A model generated the notes under the pieces. The model made no database searches and had not been told where the DNA came from. It saw nothing but the letters and a program-made list of their open reading frames with translations. A DNA stretch of 64,000 nt from Stachybotrys elegans (taxonomy: Eukaryota > Ascomycota > Sordariomycetes > Hypocreales > Stachybotryaceae): positions 1,364,001 through 1,428,000 of the forward strand of contig JAGPNK010000013.1 of NCBI GenBank assembly GCA_020746835.1. Direction: 5' to 3'. A program made the position numbers and the translations under genes. Below, piece by piece: positions 1 to 12,200 of this stretch (the stretch's first letter is position 1; each line of letters begins with the position of its first letter).

Positions 1-632
1 TGGCTTGTGCCGAACAAGACGGGATGGCCACAGGAGAAGCCCCGCACCCTCGTCGCGCAGACTTATCCCCGCCTTGTGGCTGTTGCTGCTGGTGGTCGCT
101 TTGATGCTGCTGCCCAGGCTGGTGTTGTTGCTGGTGCTGTTCATGCCCCTCTCGGGCTTCACTGGAAAATTCCCCGGAAATTGTATCGGCTTGAGTAGAC
201 TGAAGCTGCCAAGAGTCCGGCCCAGCCATGATCTCGTCGTAGTCGTGCTCGGTGACCTGTATATCGAGTTCGGCAGAGGTCATGGCCGGGGCAGCAGTGG
301 CGTCGAATGACTCCTGACTGCTCCGGGAGCGCTGCCTAATTGAATCGGGGGTAGGCATGCTAGTCTTCTTCTTGGCTCGGACGCCTGGGACCTTGCCAAC
401 GCGGGACTCGACATAAACACAGGCATCCCCGGTGACTCGACATCGCTGGCAGCCCGACTTTTCGCCCGAACACTTGACCTGTTTGCGGGGGTGAGTCAAG
501 GGCGGGCGAGAATGGACATTGGCGGGCCGCCCTCACCTTGGCAGCACAGCAGCGGTTGCAGGCGCTGCGCAACCTGACTTGGCCTCGCGAGCGACGCGAC
601 GTTGACGCCAGGGCCGCCGCCGCTTGTTCCAT
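1..632 (-). CDS. Zn(II)2Cys6 transcription factor, 5' part (runs off window start)
   Basis: Likely a nuclear DNA-binding regulator of the fungal Gal4-type family. Exon 1 is 632-537 and exon 2 is 478 to beyond position 1, with a 58-bp intron (536-479; GTGAGG donor, AAACAG acceptor). Splicing joins ACNRCCAAK to VKCSGEKSG and completes a perfect CX2CX6CX6CX2CX6C cluster (residues about 25-50). A basic linker follows, then an acidic and very Gln/His-rich stretch open to the window edge. The start ATG at 632 lies about 24 residues before the first cysteine, normal for the family. The regulatory middle domain and the C-terminus are outside the window, so target genes cannot be told. The metal cluster is seen directly; the role as regulator is family knowledge. 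Confidence 0.88.
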
Positions 633-1042
633 GTCGCGTCACACTGCGGTTGTCTTAAGGTTCAGCGGCAGTGGGGTGAAGGTCGGCGGAGGATAGACCA
701 GAGGGATCAATCCATTGCCACACAAGGCCAGGAGGTTTGATGATAGAGAGTGCTCTGATGTGGTGGCGAGGAGTACATCCCTGCGACAAGGGCGGCAGTG
801 GGTGGGTGCGCATTGACTCTTTGCTTCGTCCGGCTCAATAGGGAACCTCGGTCAAGTCTTGATTTGCACAATGTTGGCTGCGCAACTTGGACCGACCTTC
901 TGTTGGCCGTTACAGGCATCTTGGCTTACTCCTGCTTGGAAAGGAGCTTACAGTAAGCGAAGTGCTGTTGTCTCTGAGTGCCTGTCTAAAAGTACACAAG
1001 GAACCACACACAACCAAAGTTCCTCACCAGCCAACTCAGGGG
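633..1042. other. Intergenic, upstream of the Zn2Cys6 gene
   Basis: About 410 bp between the end of the kinase-ankyrin gene and the start of the Zn2Cys6 gene, both on the minus strand. It must hold the promoter of the regulator and the 3' UTR of the kinase gene. I see no TATA box, repeat or convincing ORF in it. Confidence 0.6.
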
Positions 1043-4000
1043 CTAAACGAACATATCTCGAGTTATTGGGAATCTCTCTCCCCAAGCCCCTAAAAACCTC
1101 ACAGCAAAATTTTCACCTTCTGTCATTGACCAAGTATGTCCCGGCCGGGTCCACCCAACCGTCTGGCCGTGAACCACGTCGGTGTAGTTAGTGAAGAGCC
1201 AGGGGTCTTGAGGTATCCCGTTAGTATAGCCGATATAACTGATCTAAAGCGTCTGGATTAATTTTGACGATAGAAGCGTAGCACTTACGAGTTTTTGTAT
1301 TCACCGTGTTTCCGAACTCGCGGAGTTGGGCTGAGCGCCAGGAAAGCCAGTGCTCGGCACCGGACTGCGGCACCTGACCACCGATGAGAACAAAGTGATC
1401 GACTCGCCATGCAAGGTTCACCACAAAGGAGGCGGCTTCCGTACCCTCAAGTCCATCTGGCAGAGTGGCTTTAAGTTCAAATCAGTTAGATAAAAGTGTC
1501 AGGTACGAATCTCGCTCAAACACAATCGAAGCCTCCATGCGAACCGGGATCACATACAATCAATATACTCCCAAGAGATTCCCAACTCATCAGCTGTCTT
1601 CCATAAGCACTGCATAAAGTCGCTCTTTGTTGATTCAGTCTGTCTCAGGGCCACAGAACTTGGGAGTCTGTCAGTATCCAGATACCGCAATTCGTGGCTT
1701 GCTTCCTTACCAATAGGGGATGGTTGTATTCTCTTTGGCCAACCGAGCGCCAATATCCCTCAGGTACCTGTATGTCTTAATTGTTCTCTTCTTGAAGGCA
1801 CGTATCCAGGCTTCAGGATAGTAATCTTTGTCCAGAAACCCGAGATAGTATCCCGTACAATCTAGAGGTGTCAAACCATGATTGTCTTCTTGGTTTAGAT
1901 CAATGGACTGTTGCTTTCCCATCATATGACGATAGATTATCTCAATTGCTGCGAGATTAGAGTGGGCTGCTGCTAAATGAAGGATTGTCTTTCCTTGGCG
2001 ATTTCTCACTCCCAAGAGACTTGGATGACAGAAAGTTTTAAGCAAGAGGTTCAAAACGGCATTCCCATCACCTTCATAGAGAGGAATGAGTCAGTTGTAA
2101 GAATTTCGCATGCGGGAAAAGGAACAAGCTTACGGGCGTGCCAGCGAGAGACAGCATGATGAAGCAACGTATCCCCGTTCGTGTCGGCCACAAATCTAGG
2201 GTGCGGTTCCAAAGAAAGCATATACTCTAGAGACTGCCCCGAGATGTTCGTTTGCAAATTGGATGTCATGATCAGGAACGCCATGAACGTGAATTTGTAC
2301 CCTTCTACGCCAAGAGACATGCTGTCGTAATCGAGGTTGTATTTGGTTCTCAGCTCTTCGGCAACTTGCAAATGGGATGACGAGCCTTCGATAACTAGCC
2401 GTACAAATACCGAATCACCTTGTGGGGTGGTGGTTTCAAGGATACTCCGGGCATCGGAATCGATGACTGGGTCAAGCTGACCAGATTCCACGATGGCCAA
2501 CAGAGGTTGCAGAAGGAATGGCGAATTTATAGCTGCAATATGAAAAATGTTGGTGCCATGCTGATTGATCGCCAAAGGGTTCGTACCGCGACGGAGGAGC
2601 TTTTCAGAAGTGTCAATCTTTCCTCGCTCAACAGCCCAAGTAAGTGCGATAAACTCCTCATCGTCGTGGTGAAGGGTGGCATCTGCGTATTGCTTGGACT
2701 CGAGGACAGCAGCGACAAGATGTTCGTGTCCAGCGAAACAAGCCCCAATTAAAGGGGTTCTAGCCACTTCCGGGCTCAGCTTCGGGTAGGCAGAAATCAC
2801 AGCTTCGTCCAGAAGGAGACTGACAATGTCCTTGAGCTTCCCATATGCATCTTTGCCCCAAAGACGACGGTGGTGGAATTCGGTATGATGGAAAAGAGCC
2901 CAGAATCCATTGAACTTCATTTCTTGCGGGCTTGGATCCAAAACCCCAGATACATGTGAGGGCCTGGATGTGGAGGTGTTCATGGCTCGGCAAAATAACC
3001 TCACCAAGTCGACGTCCAACGATCTGAGAGCTCCCTCGATGGGGCTCCACCCTTCGTTGGACTTTACCAGGATATTTGCTCCCTTTGACTGCAATGCACA
3101 AGCTGCCAACCCTCGAGAGAAATCCCAGCCGACGGATGTAGACAGGAGAGGCGTGTGCCCCCTCAAGTCCCTTGTTTCCAAGTCGATTCCAGCACGGCTT
3201 CCCAGGGCCATGATGCTACGGACTTCGTCCGAGGTCCTGCATTTGTTGAGAAAATGAAGAACAGTCCGTCCGCTGTTATCCTTGGCACTGGGATCAGCGC
3301 CTCTTGACTCAAGATAGCATGCCACCCTAACATTGCCTGTGACGCAGCTCATCAACAAGGGAGTCCATCCCCAAGACCCTTGGGCAGCATTGACGTTGGC
3401 GCCCAAATCGAGGAGAATTTTGACAAGTCTCATGTTTCCCAGACCCGCAGCCTTCTGGAGCAAGGTCAAACCACATGGGTCCAGAAAATCGACGTCTTGA
3501 CCTTGTGACATTGACTTGGCGAATTTGGCTTCATCAAACGATCCAAGCGGGGGTTCAACAAGAGAGAGAGAGGATTGTTGCTGCTGACTGAAGATGGTGG
3601 CCCATTCAGACCTGTCCCACCGGCCTTGGAACCCGGACAATGCAGTCACTGTGGACAGCACCGCTAATTGTTGGCATCGAAAATATGATGATGAGACAAA
3701 CCCGTTATAAGAGGCCTCGTCCTGATGAGCCCATTGTCGAATGGCAAGAAATGTGTCAAATTGACTCCACCGATTTAGTATAGTCAGCCAGGAAACTCGA
3801 ACCAACTGCATCATTGCTATTTCGGGCAGCAGGCTCTGCACACGTAACGCCAGCTGTGAAGGCATTTCACGATCCAGAGACTGGAATATATTGGTGCAGC
3901 CAGAAATCGCTTTGCTACAGCCGTCTTTGACAGCCTGTAGGAGAAATTTGAGGCTCTTTTCGATGTCCTTTGGCACAAGGTTGCCTTCAAAATGAGCAAT

Positions 4001-5673
4001 AGCAGATTGGTACGCTGCTTCTGCTCTCTCGTGCTGATTCCAAGTCACGTCGTATCTAGCACGCCGATCTAAGTCTCGTGAGAACTCGAGCCTGGCCCCG
4101 AGGCTTCCCGTATTAAGCCTGGAAAATGGACCGGAGCCGGAACACTCGAGCTATTTTGCGATGCTATGTTAGCTAGCAAAATTCCTATCAAGGACGAGGG
4201 GTGCTGGTCAAACCTACGTCTGGCAGCCCAAGGTCAGTTACGGAGTCATGCTGCCAATCATGGTTGAAGACGTCGGCCACACGGTGATAGTTTGCCAAAA
4301 ACGACTCGATTGGCCGGACAGGATCAGTTCGATGCGAGAAGAACCTCTTCATCAAACCTTCGAAGACCTCATTGTCGGTAATGCTGCCCACCGCCGGATT
4401 AGGCTGCGATCTGGCAGTGGCAGCCCATGTCACCACCCTTCTTACAAACTCACTACAAGTTTCATTAATGATTATTGAAATAGGCGAGCGAGAGGGTTTG
4501 GGCCAGGAAAAGATGGAAAAAGAAAAGAACTTACACTCTAGGTGAAAACCCCAGGAATGCCAATTTCAGAGCCAGCAAACGAGCGGGTCGTCGGTCCTCA
4601 GGCATGTGTCGCAAGGAATTCGAGAATACTGCCTCAATCAACAGTTTTTGTGTCTTGGAGTACGTGGCATGGGTCCAGACGGCTGAGCGAACATGGTCTA
4701 GAAGAGCTTGGGAGTCAGGGTCCTGCTTCAACCGGTCAACGGTATCCGAGTCCAGTCCTGCGAATGGATGGCGTCCGCTCATAAGGATCGAGGCAAAAAC
4801 TAGACCGAAGCTAAACACGTCGGCTTTTTCAAGGTCCTTAATCTTGATCCGCTTCCCGACCTCTGGGGCGACCCATGGCTCCGTCCCTATCCGCTCAAAA
4901 AATGTCGATCCTGGTACATAATCAGATGCGATGACGGAGAAGCTAAAGTCGCAAAGCTTAGCCTGATATGCGACTTTACTGCATTCCGTCATTGCTACCC
5001 CCTCGCCACGATGAAACACGAGGACGTTTGCTGGCTTGAGGTCGCAGTGTATGACAGAGCGATCGTGCAGCTCTTGGAGCCCAGCCAGAATATCCACGGC
5101 AAGCGCAATTTTAACATTCCATCTCGCCGAGTCCTTAGATGTCTCCATAAAATCAGCCAAAGTCCCATAGTCAGCAGCCTCGAGAAGCATCCGGGGCCAG
5201 TAACGATCACGGTTGCGGATTGTCGGAGTGTCGTCCCAAGCCACACACATCAGCCTGACAATGTTTTTTGATTTTTTCAGCGTATTGTTGGAAAGGATGC
5301 GAATTTCGTTTATTGAGGCCGATAGTTGTGACCCGTCGGCCGTCGTCTGGTTCGCAGGAACGATTCTTTTGACAGCATATGGCTTGGCGAGCACTGTTGA
5401 ATCGGCGGGTGCTAAACCTTCGTAGTGAAGCCTCCCGTGATTCAGAGGACGTGCCGAAATGGTGACGCTGGATGAAGCACCCTTGCCGACAAAGTTTGGA
5501 TCATGTACGCAGGCAGTTGCGCCAAGGACCGGGACTTGCAATTTCTCTAGGAGGTAGATGAAGGCAATCTGATCTGGGACATGGAGTTTTCTTGGCTGCG
5601 TATATCCCTCGGATATTTTCGACGATTCCGGAAGAAGAGATGAGACCTCGCTGAGAAGGCGTGGCGAGGCCAT
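1043..5673 (-). CDS. Protein kinase - ankyrin repeat fusion protein (7 exons)
   Basis: Exons 5673-4535, 4452-4218, 4150-2134, 2071-1711, 1658-1558, 1468-1289 and 1206-1043 give 1398 residues with all phases matching. Residues about 55-380 are a Ser/Thr kinase domain: glycine loop GKGASSSV (63-70), lysine in YAVK (102), Glu123, catalytic loop HCDLKPANV (Asp211, Asn216), metal-binding Asp242 in a DFS variant of DFG, and VAPE. All key residues are present, so it is probably active and of non-RD type (HCD). A linker leads into a Sel1/TPR-like helical start and then many ankyrin repeats (for example GLTLLQKAAGLGNMRLVKIL). The last three exons encode a Trp-rich domain I do not recognise. Donors are GTAAGT/GTAGGT/GTATGT-like and branch sites CTAAC/CTGAC. 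Predicted intracellular; substrate unknown. It is divergently arranged with the HeLo-pseudokinase gene. Least certain are the 52-bp intron 1710-1659 (AAG acceptor) and the start codon. Confidence 0.82.
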
Positions 5674-6727
5674 AGTATGGCGCCGAAATCATTTGATCTG
5701 GTTCTCGAAGGGTAAATTGTTGTCGTGTCGCGAAACTGTCTTAAATACAAGAGAATACAAGAGTAGGAAGCTTGTGAAAGCCTTGGCGGAAGAGGCATAG
5801 ACAGAAGACCATGGCAACCAGCAGGCTTCACGTGACGGAAATACATACGCATGGCGCGGGTGCCTGGTATGACAAAGCGGGCAAGGCACCAAGCTCAGAA
5901 TGATTGAAGAGAGGCTCAATTCTACAAATGGAAAATGTCGGTGTGACACAGTTATCTAGCTACATAGAAATGTGGGGAAAAGTCGATGCCTGATCGCGCA
6001 GGCGATAAGCATTATCAGGCACAGTTCGCAGCACCTGGCTAATATGAGTCGTGTAACATCACCAGGCAGACGCCTTCGTACGTTGCAGGGACACCCGATG
6101 CCATGACTGCATCGCGACGGAAGCTCCTGGTGGCTGGGAAAACTTTGACATTGCTATCGTCACAGCCATAAGTATATTTTCCTACTACAAGTGATTCACT
6201 GATTTGGGGTTACCACTATCGTTAGAGTTAGTGGTACAACGCAGTGATGCCTAAGGCTTATCTTCCTCGCACACAAACAGCAGGGAGAAACAGTCAATGT
6301 GCAAAGTGGCGTGCAAAATATCCCTTTGAGTGTGATAAGGTGCAGGTCATGTCACAGACAGGGTTTTTGACCAATAAAAATACAAAAAAATTCACGACTT
6401 TGGTTTGCTAGGAAATTAGGCTATGATAGAAGTCCTAGCATTCCTGCCGGGTACATATAGCTACATTACATACGTCCCAGCCTAATAGAGAGTTAAATTC
6501 ACTTGTTGTATGTGGGTCGAATACGTGGCCTGCACCTTATCACACTCAAAGGGATATATATATCTTGTTTTTTACCGCCCTTGGCTTCTCACTTGGTAAG
6601 GGTTTCTGACCGGCTCGGCCATCTTCCCTGGTCTGTGTATCCCTTGGCAACAATTTTCCAGCTTTTATCGTGCGCCGCCTACGGACCTGACTCAAATCTT
6701 ATAGTCTTAAGAACTTGACGGTGAGCC
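5674..6727. promoter_or_regulatory. Shared upstream region of the divergent kinase pair
   Basis: 1054 bp lie between the two divergent start codons, so both promoters must be here. No clear TATA box stands out beside either start. The only obvious structure is the 234-bp TIR element at 6321-6554, about 170 bp from the HeLo gene start. Co-regulation is plausible from the head-to-head arrangement but is not shown by the sequence. Confidence 0.5.
6321..6554. mobile_element. MITE-like TIR element, copy 1 (TA target duplication)
   Basis: A perfect inverted repeat: TCCCTTTGAGTGTGATAAGG plus a few more bases at 6321-6346 reappears as its reverse complement at 6529-6554. Both ends are flanked by TA (6319-6320 and 6555-6556), as expected for Tc1/mariner-type insertion. 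The 234-bp element has no coding capacity. Its terminal sequence closely resembles that of the 251-bp element at 31476-31726 (both start TCCC, T or C, then TTGAGTGTG), which argues for one family with at least two copies here. Confidence 0.75.
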
Positions 6728-8566
6728 ATGTCTGGTCTGGAGGTTCCCGCCTTTGTGATAGGCTTGAGCGGCCTAGCCGCAATGGTGGACAAAACACTGC
6801 TCTTGTTCCAGAGCCTCGAGGAGTCGAAGAGCTTTGGAGAGACTATGGCGACTATCACGCGCAAAATTAACTGGGAGTTCTATCGATTCTGGGCCTGGGC
6901 CAGGGCTTCTGGCGCCTTCGGAAACCAATCCGGCGTTGTCACCCGGACAAAGCCTGAGCCGCGAAACCAAGGACAGCCCGGAATCCCTGCAGATAATTTG
7001 CTGCGTGCACCGATTGAAGATACAGTTGTCCAAATAATCAACCTTCTCGAGGAAATATGCAATATCACGGCAAAATATCGTCCTAGAGAGGCACGAAAGC
7101 CAAGCACAACCGCAACCAAATCCGCCCAAGCCCCTTCTATTGCCCTCGGTTTAAGCACCCCATTGCCTCTCCTAGGGGTTCGGCATAATCAAGCAGTGCT
7201 CGTTGCCTCGACTGAACGGCAAGGCAGGATCGATTTCATTCAACGCCAGGTTCCATTTCGGCTAAGGGTGTCTTTCAATGCAAAGGCATGGGGAGACACC
7301 GACAAGTCTTTACTCGAGGAGAAGATGAAGGAGCTTACCTACTGCAATGACAGGCTCGAGAGCATACTTCCCAGCCGGATTCGGGAATCTCTAGACAGTC
7401 AGGGGAGAGCAGCCCAAATTCTTGCGTATGACGACATGGAGACGCTTGAAATCCTCAAAGAGGCGGCAAAGGACAAGAACGAAGGCGTCAGAACACATGC
7501 CAGACTGTGGGAAGAGAGGATTGAGTTCGCGGGGAAGTGGCAGTCCCAAAGACATGTGGATGTCGACAAATATAGAGGAAAAGCCGCTGCGCTTACCGAG
7601 AGTCCCGGTTTACTGCAGAGCAAGTCGTGTCTTTCTTTGCAGCTCCTTAACGCATCATCCTCCAGTGGTGAGTATTCATATGCCCCTAATATTTGCAAAA
7701 TTAACTAGATCTGCCTTCTAGGTCCTACCCCGGTAGCCGTCGAGTGGCACTCGTACGATTCGCTCGGTTGGAGCGTTGACGACATCATCATAGCCAGGGC
7801 TCGTCTGGCCGAACTTGTTCACCTGTCCCGCATGAATGGCCGACCGCAAAGTCTTCGCCTCCTCAACACTGTTTGCTTCGTGGAGAGGGATCAGTCCTTA
7901 GCATTGGTCTACGAGCTGCCAGAGAACACAAGCCCTACGGCCCAGCCAGTATCGCTCCACCAGCTTATCATTGGGGATGTCAGGACATTCCGTCGCCCTA
8001 ACCTTGAACAAAGACATCAGCTGGCACGAAGTCTAGCGAGCGCCTTATACTCGTTCGGCCTGGTGCGCTGGTTCCACAAGGACTTCAACAGCCACAATGT
8101 TGCATTCTTCCCAGCGCCTTTGACTGGCGCCGTATCCATCGAACAGCCTTTTGTGGTGGGTTTGTCCTTTTCACGCCCGGATTCCACGCAGGAAAAGTCT
8201 CTAAACAAGGACCTCGACGAACTTGAGGTGTATCTGCACCCAGATCTACGAGTGAAGCAGGGCGCGGCTCGGCCCCAGTATAAACGAGCCTACGATATAT
8301 ACAGCCTGGGCTTGGTGTTGTACGAGATTGGCGTCTGGAAGCCAATTGTGAAGGCAATAGGCACGTCCGGCGCTACGATGAATCCGGAGACGTTCAAGAA
8401 GACCGTGGTGGATAGATGTACCAAGGACCTCGGCTTCTTCGCCGGGTCAAAGTATCGCGATATAACGCTGTACTGCTTGACATGTGGGGACGATAAAAGC
8501 AACCAAGCAAGCAGCCTGGACAGGCTTTATTGGGAAGTTGTTTTGGAGCTTGCGAAACTGTGTTGA
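6728..8566 (+). CDS. HeLo-domain / pseudokinase protein
   Basis: Two exons, 6728-7667 and 7722-8566, with a 54-bp intron (GTGAGT donor, TTCTAG acceptor), encode 594 residues. The N-terminus (SGLEVPAFVIGLSGLAAMVD) and the following helical segment match the HeLo / prion-inhibition-and-propagation domain, the membrane-disrupting region of HET-S-like cell-death proteins, over about residues 1-230. Residues about 315-590 look like a degenerate kinase. The position of the VAIK lysine reads VAVEWH. The catalytic loop is HKDFNSHNV (His432, Asp434, Asn439 kept). Where DFG is expected the sequence is VVGLSFS, so the metal-binding Asp is missing. YDIYSLGLVLYEIG matches the kinase F-helix region. I therefore call the C-terminal half a pseudokinase. 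The family assignment is from memory of sequence style, not from a search. Probably cytosolic or membrane-associated. Confidence 0.82.
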
Positions 8567-8836
8567 GGTAGAGGTCGCTGACGGTTCGTTGTGTGTCTGC
8601 ACGGTATCTTAAGTGTCAACGGCCAGGTTGGAAATAATATACCATAGGTTGAGTCAGCTAAAGACAAGCTTAAGACTACTAATAAACTAAGGCTAAATAA
8701 TATATAATCTCAGTATTTCTTATAGCTATATAGGTTAATTAATACTAATATTCTATAATAAGTCTAATATTATAAAGTATAAAATATAACTAAATAAGGC
8801 TTTATAGTGTTTTTCTTTCTTTTAAATATTATTATA

Positions 8837-9207
8837 ATATAATAGTTAGGTTTTTAACTATAACTAAGTCTAATTGTATTAGGGTTAGTTATTAGTAAAG
8901 TAGTTAGGGCATATATACTATTAAGTATATATTATGTTTAGTAATGGTTAAATACTTAGTATATATAGTAATTAAGGTAACTAAGTTATATTAATAACTA
9001 GTAGACTTCTAGCTAAATATATTTTATAAAATCCTTCTATCTATATACTATATAAACTATTTATTTATTTAGGGTAGACTATTATAGTTTTAAGGAGAAC
9101 TAATATAGTTTAGTAGAATTAATCTTTTAGTTCTATAGATTCTTTAGTTCTAGTGGGTTATATAATAGGGTTATATAACCTTTAAGGCTATTATATTATA
9201 ATATAGT
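8837..9207 (-). repeat. LTR-like repeat, copy 1 (3' LTR of the minus-strand element)
   Basis: About 370 bp beginning ATATAATAGTTAGG and ending TATTATATTATAATATA. It matches 17630-18006 in the same orientation and 20965-21330 in inverted orientation, with differences almost entirely C/T or G/A, as RIP produces. With copy 2 it bounds an element whose gag-like start lies near 16250 and reads leftwards, so this is the downstream LTR. Confidence 0.7.
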
Positions 9208-12200
9208 GCCTCTCTATAGTAGTCTTTTATTTTAAGACTATATAAAAGGCTATTGTTTTCTTATTCTACCTAATTAGTCTATTCTTTCTTTTTTTCTTTT
9301 TAGTATATACTAACTATGTTTATTTATTATGTTTCTTAGTATAAATATTCTAAATATAATAATCTTCTATTTTTTATTCTTATAACTAGTATTTTTATAA
9401 TTATACTATACTCTTTCTATTATTATACTAAGGTATAATATATTATTTCCCTTTATTTTTATTACTATAGTTATTATATTAAAAATAAAATAACCTATTC
9501 TAGTTAGTCTATATTAGGTATTTATTTATTTCTCTATACCTATTCTTTTCTATATAGTTTTTATTTATTTATATAGTTATAAAACTTTCTAATAAAGATA
9601 TAAAACTAAAGGCTTTTAAAAATAAAGCTATAGTTGCTTTAGAAAAGATATTTTATATTATTTAAGAGACTTCTATCTATTTACTATACCTTTATTAAAC
9701 TTACTTAGTATTAAAATCTTATTATAAAAATACTATTTATTATAGGCTGCTTAGTTTAGAGAAGAAAGATAGAGTATTTAGTAAGTAAAATATTATTATA
9801 ACTCAGTAGGCTATAAATAACCTATAGTCTTTTAGTACTTTTAGTATTTTTAATTAGAATGCTATAAAGATTAATAGTACTATTAGATCTTTTTCTAAGT
9901 ATAAAATAAATATTTAGATAGTTTCTAGGTATTTTTTAATTTACTATAGTTTTTCCACTTAATAAAATACTTCTATTAGTTTTCTATTTTTATATTTTTC
10001 TTATAGTTAAGAATCTTTTTAAGTTTTTATTCTTACTCTAAAGTAGCTTTATTAATATATACCTTTTTAATATAAATAGTTTTTCTATAGATTTTAATAG
10101 TAAAATATAGAAAATTAAATATAGTTATACCTTATTTAGTAAATTAAGCTTATAGTTATTATTAAAGATATACTTTTTAACTAGAAATAGTTTAATATAG
10201 TAGTAATTAAGTTTTTTATTTAGTTATTTTATATTAATGTTTTTTATAGTAAAATAGACTATATCTCCCTTTTAAAAGGTTAATCCTTTAATTATTTTCT
10301 ATTATAATATTTCTTTATTTATTATTATATAAAGAGAATTCTATTTAAAGCTACTTATATAATTCTTTAAGTTATCTAACTTAAGTATAGTTTAAATACT
10401 AAAGATTTTTCTCTATATTTCCAGTAGCATTAAATATAAATCTAAAGTTTATATAGACTAGTATAAATTTAGTAATTTTATTAACTAATATATTATATAT
10501 AATTATACTATAAATAATTCTCTATCTAATTATTTATTTATAGTTAATATAGTATTATAAGTATATTTTAATATTTAGTTTATATATTTAGTCTATTTAT
10601 TTACTTATAGTCTTTATACTATATTAAGCTTATAGTTTAGGCTAATTATATTATAAAGTATTACTAAATTATAAGAAAAATAGTATTTCTCTATTTATAA
10701 TAATATCTAATAGCAATCTATAGATAGTAATAATATATTATAAAAGATATATAAAAATTCCTTTATATTTATTAATTTATTATAAGAATATAAAGATAGA
10801 ACTTTATAAGTCTATTAATAATAACTAAAATACTATTATAAGTATATTCTATTATAGGGTTTTATAATATTATAGTTTAATAATAAAATCTATAGATATT
10901 AACTTTTATAATTAAAGTAATACTTAAAGAGATTATAATTCTCTATAAGCTTATATTATTATAATTTAGCTTATTATAAATATTATATTATATAAAATAA
11001 TTTAATATATTTCTTTATATTAGAAAACTTATAGTTTTACTTTATTTATTCTAAGGTTTTTATAACTCTTTAATATCTATATATAAAATTTATATATATA
11101 CTAAATAAAGTTATTTTTAATATTATTTAGCATTAGTAGTATAATATTATTTACTTTATTTATATATTATTATATTTTTAATTTATTATAATAATAAGTA
11201 TATTATTTTAAAAAATTTATAATATTATATTATAGAATCTATATTTTTTTATTTACTTTTTAAGCTATATTAAAGTATTAGAGCTATAGAGCTATTTAAC
11301 TTATATTATTATTTTATTAGGTTATAATATTAGTAATATAGTAATTATTAATAATTTTATATTTTACTTTATTTAGTAAATAAACCTTTTTCTATATATA
11401 GTCTATTTAGTTTCTATAATAGTTTTTATTTTTAAAATCCTAAAATACTATTCTATAATAATCTTTAAATTATCTTAAGATATTATTCTTTTAGTTATAT
11501 ATTTCTATTTTTATAATTTAGTTTATTATAAGTATTTTTTAGGTTTTCTTTAAGAGTTATTTATTAATAATAGTTATTTATTATTAAGTTTAGTCTTTAG
11601 CTAATAGTATTTACTTTTTATTTCTATTTTTTATAATAAATAATAATATAGTTAAATTAAATAAAATATTTATATAATTAAGTTATTATTTATTAATTTT
11701 TAAATAGTAGTAAAGTAAGTAATATTTTATAATCTATAAAGATTTTAATTTAGTATTTACTATTTATATAATAATACTTAAATTCTTAAAGCTTTTACTA
11801 TTACTAGGAATTTTTTATTATATATTAAGTAATTAAGCTTTACTCTATATAGTTTATATAACTAAAATATAATAAATATAATTCTTTTATTATTTCTCTA
11901 CTAATTTATACTTATTTATAAAGTTAATAAGTTATTTTAAGTTTAATTTTTATTTAGAGTTAAAAGTTTTAATATAGATTTACTAGTAATAGTATTTTAA
12001 TCTATTTAAAGACTTTTTATTATTTTTCTATTTACTAAAACTTAAGTTTTTCTATATAATATCTATAAAGATATAGTAATTTTTTTAAAATTCTAATAAA
12101 CTATTAGTAATAGTTTACTAACTAATAAAGATTATACTTTAGTAATATTTATTAGTTTTTAGTCTTTAATTATTATAATTTTTTTAATTTATTTAATTTT

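Noticed and set aside
2051..4048. Stand-alone 665-codon ankyrin gene starting at 4048
   Set aside because: Position 4048 is a GTG, not an ATG. The frame continues upstream through two introns into the kinase exon with matching phases.
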